From NCBI RefSeq assembly GCF_014050145.1, contig NZ_JACFYF010000020.1, forward strand, positions 1 through 49,622: a stretch of DNA of 49,622 nucleotides. Reading direction: 5' to 3'. A program made the translations under genes and the position numbers. The notes under the pieces are model-generated. The model was not told the origin of the DNA. It searched no databases and worked only from the letters and a program-made list of their open reading frames with translations. The DNA is from Vibrio marinisediminis (GTDB lineage: Bacteria > Pseudomonadota > Gammaproteobacteria > Enterobacterales > Vibrionaceae). Within the stretch, counting starts at the first letter, position 1; each line of letters starts with the position of its first letter. Positions 43,697-49,622 of this stretch are shown in pieces.

Positions 43697-44446
43697 GTGG
43701 AGATTTTATCTGATCAAGAGATGCTCAGGTATAACCGACAAATCGTGCTCAAGCAGTTTGATTTCGACGGTCAAGAAGCACTTAAACAAGCCTCTATTCT
43801 CATTCTTGGAGCGGGAGGGCTTGGTTGTGCTTCTAGCCAATATCTCGCCACTGCCGGTGTAGGTAAACTAACGCTGATTGACGATGACAACGTTGAGCTT
43901 TCGAATCTTCAACGCCAAGTTCTTCACCATGATGCGGATATTGGTAAAAAGAAAGTCGAATCCGCCGCGGAGTCGTTAAAACAACTCAACCCATTTATTG
44001 AGGTTGCCACGGTAGATTCACGTCTGAATGATGAGCAGTTGCGTGCGTTGATCGAAAACCACACTTTGGTGCTTGATGCATCCGACAATGTTGAAACCCG
44101 TAACCAACTCAACCGTTTGTGCTACCAAACCAAAACACCGCTTATATCAGGTGCGGCTATTCGCATGGAAGGTCAAATCAGTGTCTTTACCTATCAAGAT
44201 GAGAGCGCACCTTGCTACCAGTGCTTAAGTAGTCTATTTGGTGGCGGAGCACTTAGCTGTGTTGAAGCTGGCGTTATGGCACCAGTTGTCGGTATTATCG
44301 GCGCAATGCAGGCGATGGAAGCGATCAAGGTGATTGCTAACTATGGCACACCTAAGCAAGGCAAAATCCTGATTTTAGACGCAATGACGATGTCTTGGCG
44401 CGAGATGAACTTAATGAAGATGCCAAGCTGTACAGTCTGTAGCTAA
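43697..44446 (+). CDS. moeB: Molybdopterin-synthase adenylyltransferase
   Basis: This 249-residue E1-like enzyme adenylates the C-terminus of MoaD. It shows the ATP-binding loop GAGGLGCASSQYLA, LIDDDNVELSNLQRQ, DASDNVETR, and the zinc cysteine pairs CYQC and the C-terminal CTVC. The GTG start at 43697 has AGGAG five nt upstream and follows moeA by 8 nt. It differs from ThiF in family by context. Nearby sseA, a sulfurtransferase, could be involved in sulfur transfer, but that link is only positional. Confidence 0.95.
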   Translation: MEILSDQEMLRYNRQIVLKQFDFDGQEALKQASILILGAGGLGCASSQYLATAGVGKLTLIDDDNVELSNLQRQVLHHDADIGKKKVESAAESLKQLNPFIEVATVDSRLNDEQLRALIENHTLVLDASDNVETRNQLNRLCYQTKTPLISGAAIRMEGQISVFTYQDESAPCYQCLSSLFGGGALSCVEAGVMAPVVGIIGAMQAMEAIKVIANYGTPKQGKILILDAMTMSWREMNLMKMPSCTVCS

Positions 44447-44490
44447 GCAGAAACTTGTAAATTGAGAGGCGATCAAATAAGAGGAATGGT

Positions 44491-44820
44491 ATGAATAACC
44501 CGAGAATCTTTATTGTCGCCTTTTTTATTGCTTGTCTCATTCTCGCAATCACTCTTTGGCTCTTGTCATCGCAAAGCCCAGTAACAATCCAAGGCACGGT
44601 CATTTCTCAAACGTTAACCCAATCTCTTGATGGGCACCGTCGCTATCTCAATGTTATGACTGACGACAATCAAACGCTATTGATCACCTCCCCTGCTACT
44701 GTCGAATGCCCTAAAGGCTCGCGCATTTCACTGGAACTCGAATCAACATTATTCCAGCAACAGAGCCGTTACCGATTTAAAGCCTGTTACCGACAACAAA
44801 GTGAATCGATCAAGCCATAA
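44491..44820 (+). CDS. Small membrane-anchored protein, unknown function
   Basis: The 109-residue product has one N-terminal TM segment or uncleaved signal (FIVAFFIACLILAITLWLL) and a soluble, beta-rich domain (VTIQGTVISQTLTQSLDGHR, then NVMTDDNQTLLITSPATVECPKGSRISLELES) that could form an OB-like barrel. It has two Cys in the soluble part. The ATG at 44491 is preceded by AAGAGGAATGGT, a good binding site. Strand and spacing to moeB (44 nt) suggest a shared transcript. No family was recognised. Confidence 0.78.
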   Translation: MNNPRIFIVAFFIACLILAITLWLLSSQSPVTIQGTVISQTLTQSLDGHRRYLNVMTDDNQTLLITSPATVECPKGSRISLELESTLFQQQSRYRFKACYRQQSESIKP

Positions 44821-44906
44821 TTTTCTACCATGACACTATTCTCGATTGCTCTAGCCGTTCGCTTCTTGTAGCTTTAACTCATCACCAAACCTGACTAGGA
44901 AACGTA

Positions 44907-45734
44907 ATGTCACCATTAATCTCTGCGCAACAACTTGAACAACTGAGAAAAAAGAAAAATGTGGTGATTCTTGATGCCAGTATTGATTTTCAGATCCCTG
45001 CCGAAACTGAAAAGGATAAGATCAATAAAATCCCCGGCGCACTGCGTTTTGATTATGACAAAGATTTCTGCGACCCAGACTCATCACTGCCACACATGCA
45101 GCCCTCTGAAGAGCGCTTTAATCAATTAGCTAGCTTACTGGGATTAAACAACGATTCGATCATCGTTGTATATGATAATAGCGGTACATTTGCTTCTCCG
45201 CGGGCTTGGTGGATGTTCAAGGCGATGGGACACAAAGAGGTTTATATTCTTGATGGCGGTCTTACCGAATGGAAAAACGCTGGGTTTGACACCTCTCTAG
45301 ACTATGCAAAACCAACCGGACAAGGCGATTTTTCTGGCAAGCTTAATCCTAACTTATTCGTTAATGCTGACGATGTACTTGATGCGATTAATGATTCGAC
45401 AAGCCTAACCGTTGATGCCCGCTCATTAGCCCGTTTTCGCTCAGAAGTACCTGAGCCGAGAGTCGGTGTAAGAAGTGGTCATATTCCAAACTCTGTATGT
45501 TTACCGTTCGCAGAGCTTATTGAAGGTTCGCGTCTAAAACCTGTTGAGCAATTACGTGCCATTTTAGCGAATACGTTAGCCGACAATAAACAGCAGTATA
45601 TTTTTAGTTGTGGTTCAGGCGTGACCGCCGCTATCGTACTGTTAGCCGCCCACTTATGTGAGTATAAAAACCTAGCGGTTTATGACGGGTCGTGGACTGA
45701 GTGGGGACAGCGAGTCGACCTGCCTATTGAGTAG
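44907..45734 (+). CDS. sseA: 3-mercaptopyruvate sulfurtransferase
   Basis: This 275-residue protein has two rhodanese domains (about 8-130 and 150-272). The catalytic loop CGSGVTA at residues 235-241 (nucleophile C235) is the mercaptopyruvate-type motif; thiosulfate sulfurtransferases usually have CRxG instead. E. coli SseA is 281 aa. It transfers sulfur from 3-mercaptopyruvate to thiol or cyanide acceptors in the cytoplasm. It lies 86 nt after the small anchored protein gene. Confidence 0.92.
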   Translation: MSPLISAQQLEQLRKKKNVVILDASIDFQIPAETEKDKINKIPGALRFDYDKDFCDPDSSLPHMQPSEERFNQLASLLGLNNDSIIVVYDNSGTFASPRAWWMFKAMGHKEVYILDGGLTEWKNAGFDTSLDYAKPTGQGDFSGKLNPNLFVNADDVLDAINDSTSLTVDARSLARFRSEVPEPRVGVRSGHIPNSVCLPFAELIEGSRLKPVEQLRAILANTLADNKQQYIFSCGSGVTAAIVLLAAHLCEYKNLAVYDGSWTEWGQRVDLPIE

Positions 45735-45762
45735 CGACAGCAAATACTTGTAAGCAAAAAAC

Positions 45763-45792
45763 ACACAGCCCCCCAGTATTCACTGAGGGGCT
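45763..45792. terminator. Terminator between sseA and sorC-type gene
   Basis: AGCCCC/GGGGCT outside and CAGT/ACTG inside around an ATTC loop. The T-run is better on the minus strand, so it probably serves the SorC-type gene and perhaps both. Confidence 0.7.
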
Positions 45793-45817
45793 GCTTATAT
45801 AAAGGCATCACATAAGG

Positions 45818-46828
45818 TTAATCATCCGTTGATTGATGCTTTTTTGAATCGGCAATTTGTTCATCGAGATTGAGAACGGTAAGCGCATTACTAACACTGG
45901 TCGCGATAACATCGACCGCCCCAGTTCGAAGCGCACCAAGTAATGCCAGCGGCTTACTATTTTCAGCGGCAATGGCGATCACCTCGGATATCGATTTAAA
46001 CTCGTCGATCCCTAAACCAATCACTCGATCACTCATCACTGTTTTAGCAGCGATACCATGGATATCAAAAAAGTCGTAGCCTGCAAAGTCTCCAACAACT
46101 CCCTGTAACATGCGAGATTGCACCACCTCATCAGCAGTAAACCAACCAAGATCAACCATGTAGCTGTTTTCACTCATGTCGCCAATACCAATCAGAGCAA
46201 CATCAGCCTTACGTGCTAAGTCCAGTGTTTGCTTAACGGTCGCATTTTGCATAAACGCCAGTTTTTGCTCTCTGTTTTCTGCATAGGCAGGCGCATAGAG
46301 TGTTTCAGAAGAACCTCCATAACTCTTAGCAAACTGACGACAAATATGGTCGGCATTAAACATTCCCCCACGAGGGTGGATGCCGCCAATCCCACAAACA
46401 AACTTCACATCCTTTTGTGGAATAACGCCAACATGGTGAGCGACGGCTGAAACGTTGCGCCCTTGTCCAATTGTCATTACCGTGCCGTTTTGTAATGTGC
46501 TGGCTAAATACTTCGACACCAACCCAGCCACTTGCAAACGTTGTTGCTCTTCGCTTGGCTGATCGAGCGCCACCAAAGCCCTCTTGACACCAAAACGTTC
46601 TATTAAGCGCTGTTCGATCTTCGCACTAAACACTGGGTGGTACTTAACGGTGATCTCTACAATACCTTCATCGCGTGCTTGTTTCAGTAAACGCCCAACT
46701 TTCGCGCGCGAGATAGCAAATTTCTTTGAGATCTCTTCTTGGGTTGCCCCATCTTGATAATAAGCCACTGAGATTGCAGTCAGTAAATCACTACTATCAA
46801 TTGTGTTGTCTTGATTATTGGTCACCAT
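45818..46828 (-). CDS. SorC/DeoR-family sugar-binding transcriptional regulator
   Basis: This 336-residue regulator has an N-terminal HTH (YYQDGATQEEISKKFAISRA, then KVGRLLKQARDEGIVEI) and a C-terminal sugar-phosphate-binding SorC domain (GQGRNVSAVAHHVG, CGIGGIHPRGG, ADVALIGIGDMSEN, IGLGIDEFKSI). It is divergent from talB-tkt, so a pentose-phosphate intermediate effector is inferred. The ATG at 46828 is preferred; extensions upstream run into Cys-rich non-family sequence. A putative operator lies near talB. Confidence 0.85.
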   Translation of the reverse strand: MVTNNQDNTIDSSDLLTAISVAYYQDGATQEEISKKFAISRAKVGRLLKQARDEGIVEITVKYHPVFSAKIEQRLIERFGVKRALVALDQPSEEQQRLQVAGLVSKYLASTLQNGTVMTIGQGRNVSAVAHHVGVIPQKDVKFVCGIGGIHPRGGMFNADHICRQFAKSYGGSSETLYAPAYAENREQKLAFMQNATVKQTLDLARKADVALIGIGDMSENSYMVDLGWFTADEVVQSRMLQGVVGDFAGYDFFDIHGIAAKTVMSDRVIGLGIDEFKSISEVIAIAAENSKPLALLGALRTGAVDVIATSVSNALTVLNLDEQIADSKKHQSTDD

Positions 46829-47340
46829 AACAGTCCAAATTTGTTTACCTATAACCCACATCAGCTTTCGTTCAACAACCGCTGAGATGTTGGGTCTAAT
46901 TATTGAGGTACTGCATACACATTTAAATGAGCATCCGCTCAGTGCCTTAGCATATGTCACAAACGGAATTGAATGCAACTTTTGCTCGCAAGCATGACAA
47001 ATTCTCATGTCAAATTGTAAAGCTCGTCACTCCCCTTCATCCCTTACTCTCTTTAAGCAAACGTTTAGTCACGCTACGGGTCATTTTCCATCAAATTAAT
47101 GTTGATTCAGCTCACTGAAATTGGCACTAGTTGATTGACTTTGAGTGCCAATAGGATAAATATGAACACATCATTTACTCATCGTTAGAACAAATGCTCA
47201 CAGCATCACTTCTAACGGCATAAGTTTTCTGTTTAATGAGTAGAAGCAGACTATTTTAGCCTCGCACTATTCGTTAACTCGCTTGCAAATGTTAATGCAC
47301 AGCCTGATGTGGTGTTAACTAAGAAATAGGATGATCGATT
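46829..47340. promoter_or_regulatory. 512-nt divergent region between sorC-type gene and talB
   Basis: This long spacer holds several dyads: TGAGC-N4-GCTCA (46928-46941), TGACA-N8-TGTCA (46995-47012), AGCAAACGTTTAGT (47056-47069, LacI/PurR-like but imperfect) and the 9-bp inverted repeat described separately. No gene beyond a possible 8-codon leader was seen. Confidence 0.5.
47120..47163 (+). promoter_or_regulatory. Inverted repeat ATTGGCACT-N15-AGTGCCAAT over a talB promoter
   Basis: The perfect 9-bp arms (47120-47128 and 47144-47152) surround TTGACT (47135-47140), a possible -35, with a TAAATA/AAATAT -10 at 47157-47163. A regulator bound here would cover the promoter. The SorC-type protein is the obvious candidate. 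Confidence 0.55.
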
Positions 47341-48291
47341 ATGAGCAACAAATTAGAGCAACTTCGTAAACTCACCACTGTAGTCGCTGATACTGGCGAA
47401 ATTGATGCTATCAAAAAGTACCAGCCAGAAGATGCAACCACCAACCCATCTCTAATTCTTAAAGCCGCTCAAATTGAAGAGTACGCGCCACTTATTGAAC
47501 AATCGATCGCATACGCAAAAGCACAAGGCGCAGACAAAGCACAACAAGTTCAAGATGCTTGTGACATGCTTGCGGTAAACATTGGTAAAGAAATCCTAAC
47601 CACCATTCCAGGACGCATCTCTACAGAAGTAGATGCTCGTCTATCTTACGACATGGAAGGTAGCGTAACAAAAGCTCGCCAACTGATTAAAATGTACAAC
47701 GATGCTGGCATTACCAATGACCGTATCCTAATCAAACTGGCTTCGACTTGGGAAGGTATTCGTGCTGCAGAGATCCTAGAAAAAGAAGGCATCAACTGTA
47801 ACCTAACGCTTCTGTTTTCGTTTGCACAAGCACGCGCATGTGCTGAAGCGGGCGTATTCCTAATTTCTCCATTCGTTGGTCGTATCATGGATTGGTATAA
47901 AGCGAAGGAAGGTCGTGATTTTGAAGCATCTGAAGACCCAGGCGTGCTATCAGTATCTGCTATCTACAACTACTACAAAGAACATGGTTATAACACCGTT
48001 GTTATGGGCGCAAGCTTCCGCAACATCGGCGAAATCCTTGAGCTTGCTGGCTGTGACCGTCTGACTATCGCTCCTGCTCTACTAGCAGAACTAGAAGCAG
48101 CAGAAGGCGAAGTCGTTGAGAAACTGATCGACACTAAAGGCACGAAAGCTCGCCCAGCAGCAATGACACATTCTGAGTTCTTATGGGACCACAACCAAGA
48201 CCCAATGGCGGTTGAAAAGCTAGCTGAAGGCATTCGCAATTTTGCCGTTGACCAAGGCAAACTAGAAGAGATGATTGCAGCTAAGCTGTAA
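47341..48291 (+). CDS. talB: Transaldolase
   Basis: This 316-residue enzyme (E. coli TalB 317) transfers dihydroxyacetone between sedoheptulose 7-phosphate and glyceraldehyde 3-phosphate. K132 in ILIKLAST forms the Schiff base. Also visible are [11 protein letters not shown] near the N-terminus, [11 protein letters not shown], and [11 protein letters not shown]. The ATG at 47341 follows AGGATGATCGATT. It is 80 nt before tkt, forming a non-oxidative pentose-phosphate pair under the SorC-type regulator. Confidence 0.96.
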   Translation: MSNKLEQLRKLTTVVADTGEIDAIKKYQPEDATTNPSLILKAAQIEEYAPLIEQSIAYAKAQGADKAQQVQDACDMLAVNIGKEILTTIPGRISTEVDARLSYDMEGSVTKARQLIKMYNDAGITNDRILIKLASTWEGIRAAEILEKEGINCNLTLLFSFAQARACAEAGVFLISPFVGRIMDWYKAKEGRDFEASEDPGVLSVSAIYNYYKEHGYNTVVMGASFRNIGEILELAGCDRLTIAPALLAELEAAEGEVVEKLIDTKGTKARPAAMTHSEFLWDHNQDPMAVEKLAEGIRNFAVDQGKLEEMIAAKL

Positions 48292-48303
48292 CCAACAGAA
48301 TCA

Positions 48304-48335
48304 ATAAGGGGAACGTTTGCGTTCCCCTCTTATTA
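48304..48335 (+). terminator. Hairpin between talB and tkt
   Basis: GGGGAACG / CGTTCCCC (48308-48328) with a TTTG loop. The T-run is weak, so it may only partly terminate or protect the talB mRNA 3' end. Confidence 0.5.
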
Positions 48336-48371
48336 TCCCCTTTTTGAAACAAGTGATATTTGGTACTTATT

Positions 48372-49622
48372 ATGGATCGTAAACAATTAGCCAATGCAAT
48401 CCGTGCTTTAAGCATGGATGGTGTTCAACAAGCGAACTCAGGTCACCCTGGTGCACCTATGGGTATGGCAGACATCGCCGAAGTTCTTTGGCGTTCTCAC
48501 CTAAATCACAACCCATCAAACCCAGAATGGGCTGATCGCGACCGTTTCGTACTGTCTAACGGTCACGGTTCAATGCTGATTTACTCTTTGCTACACCTAA
48601 GTGGCTACGAGCTATCAATTGATGATCTTAAGAACTTCCGCCAGCTGCACTCAAAAACACCGGGTCACCCAGAGTATGGTTACGCACCAGGTATCGAGAC
48701 AACAACAGGTCCTCTAGGTCAAGGTATTACTAACGCCGTAGGTATGGCGCTAGCTGAGAAAGCACTAGCGGCACAATTCAATAAAGAAGATCACGACATC
48801 GTTGACCACTTCACTTATGTCTTCATGGGTGATGGCTGCTTGATGGAAGGTATCTCTCACGAAGCTTGTTCTCTAGCGGGTACGTTGGGTCTAGGTAAAC
48901 TGATTGCTTTCTGGGATGACAACGGTATCTCTATTGATGGTCATGTTGAAGGTTGGTTCTCTGACGATACACCTAAGCGTTTTGAAGCTTACGGCTGGCA
49001 TGTTATCCCAGCAGTAGACGGTCACAATGCTAACGAAATCAATGCAGCTATTGAAGCGGCAAAAGCAGACCCTCGCCCTACCCTAATCTGTACTAAAACC
49101 ATCATCGGTTTTGGTTCACCAAATAAATCAGGTTCACACGACTGTCACGGTGCACCATTAGGCGCTGAAGAAATTGCAGCAACACGTAAAGAATTAGGTT
49201 GGGAGCACGGTCCTTTTGAAATTCCGCAGGAAATCTATGCAGAGTGGTCTGCGCAAGAAACAGGCGCAACTAAGGAAGCAGCGTGGAACGAGAAATTTGC
49301 AGCTTATGAAGCAGCATACCCTGAGCTGGCAGCTGAGTTCAAACGCCGCGTAAACGGTGAACTACCAGGTGAGTGGGAAGAGAGAGCAAATCAAATTATT
49401 GCTGATCTGCAAGCTAACCCAGCAAACATTGCATCACGTAAAGCATCACAAAATGCACTAGAAGCGTTTGGTGCTATGCTACCTGAATTCATGGGCGGCT
49501 CTGCTGACCTAGCCCCTTCTAACCTAACAATGTGGTCTGGTTCTAAGTCTCTAGAAACGGGTGACTTTGCCGGTAACTACATCCATTACGGTGTTCGTGA
49601 ATTCGGTATGACAGCGATCATG
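48372..49622 (+). CDS. tkt: Transketolase, 3' partial
   Basis: The frame is open to the window end (417 codons, no stop). It begins [20 protein letters not shown] and contains [43 protein letters not shown] and the thiamine diphosphate signature GDGCLMEG with [13 protein letters not shown]. Full length is expected near 665 residues, so about 250 are missing. It needs ThDP and Mg2+, and moves two-carbon ketol units in the pentose-phosphate pathway. It is downstream of talB. The ribosome binding site is weak. Confidence 0.96.
   Translation, partial: MDRKQLANAIRALSMDGVQQANSGHPGAPMGMADIAEVLWRSHLNHNPSNPEWADRDRFVLSNGHGSMLIYSLLHLSGYELSIDDLKNFRQLHSKTPGHPEYGYAPGIETTTGPLGQGITNAVGMALAEKALAAQFNKEDHDIVDHFTYVFMGDGCLMEGISHEACSLAGTLGLGKLIAFWDDNGISIDGHVEGWFSDDTPKRFEAYGWHVIPAVDGHNANEINAAIEAAKADPRPTLICTKTIIGFGSPNKSGSHDCHGAPLGAEEIAATRKELGWEHGPFEIPQEIYAEWSAQETGATKEAAWNEKFAAYEAAYPELAAEFKRRVNGELPGEWEERANQIIADLQANPANIASRKASQNALEAFGAMLPEFMGGSADLAPSNLTMWSGSKSLETGDFAGNYIHYGVREFGMTAIM

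Noticed and set aside
1-49622. tRNA, rRNA, CRISPR arrays, transposases, integrase/att sites, toxin-antitoxin or phage defence genes
   Set aside because: None was recognised on either strand; inverted repeats found are terminators or operators.

Overview
The window looks like part of the smaller chromosome (chromosome II) of a Vibrio or close relative. The evidence is family content: a VCA0849-type type I secreted adhesin, a phaB-phaA-phasin-phaC operon, a VlpA-like lipocalin, a two-adaptor RND efflux operon like VexIJK/VmeTUV, and a SorC regulator divergent from talB-tkt. This was read by eye, so the genus is an inference. No tRNA, rRNA, CRISPR array, insertion sequence, prophage or origin was seen. 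Both ends cut genes: the adhesin lacks its 5' part and transketolase lacks its 3' part.

Layout. 1-3.0 kb: 3' part of a giant RTX adhesin with four VCBS repeats in an exact 315-nt period. 3.1-8.0 kb: HNH nuclease YajD, pseudouridine salvage pair psuK-psuG, a small membrane protein, a secreted S41-like protein and a lipocalin. 8.2-12.5 kb: complete polyhydroxybutyrate operon with a long AT-rich leader. 13-19.1 kb: RND pump plus two adaptors, with a divergent TetR regulator. 19.1-24.9 kb: DEAD-box helicase, acpH, a very small unlisted gene with a near-perfect Shine-Dalgarno, tyrP with TyrR-like boxes, and a cNMP/CBS/DUF294 signalling protein. 24.9-29.6 kb: BCCT osmolyte transporter divergent from a CosR-like MarR regulator, a DUF1289/CWC protein, EmrD and a HopJ-family protein. 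29.9-34.8 kb: AcrB-type pump, adaptor and GNAT. 35-40 kb: delta-9 desaturase behind a FabR-like operator, respiratory D-lactate dehydrogenase, and a MarR regulator divergent from a Tat-exported nitroreductase-like protein. 40-45.8 kb: dbpA, folE, moeA-moeB, a small anchored protein and sseA. 45.8 kb to the end: SorC regulator, talB and tkt.

How the parts fit. Most of the window is metabolic or stress accessory equipment arranged as divergent regulator/target pairs: TetR/RND, CosR-like/BCCT, MarR/nitroreductase-like and SorC/talB. Several intergenic regions hold clean dyads that match the expected regulator or suggest an unknown one. The best candidates for something undescribed are the 37-residue gene at 21184-21297 beside a PurR-like palindrome, the palindrome before the HTH-fused pseudouridine kinase, and the paired dyads 20 bp apart at the MarR/nitroreductase-like promoter. 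No large unknown multi-gene system is evident.
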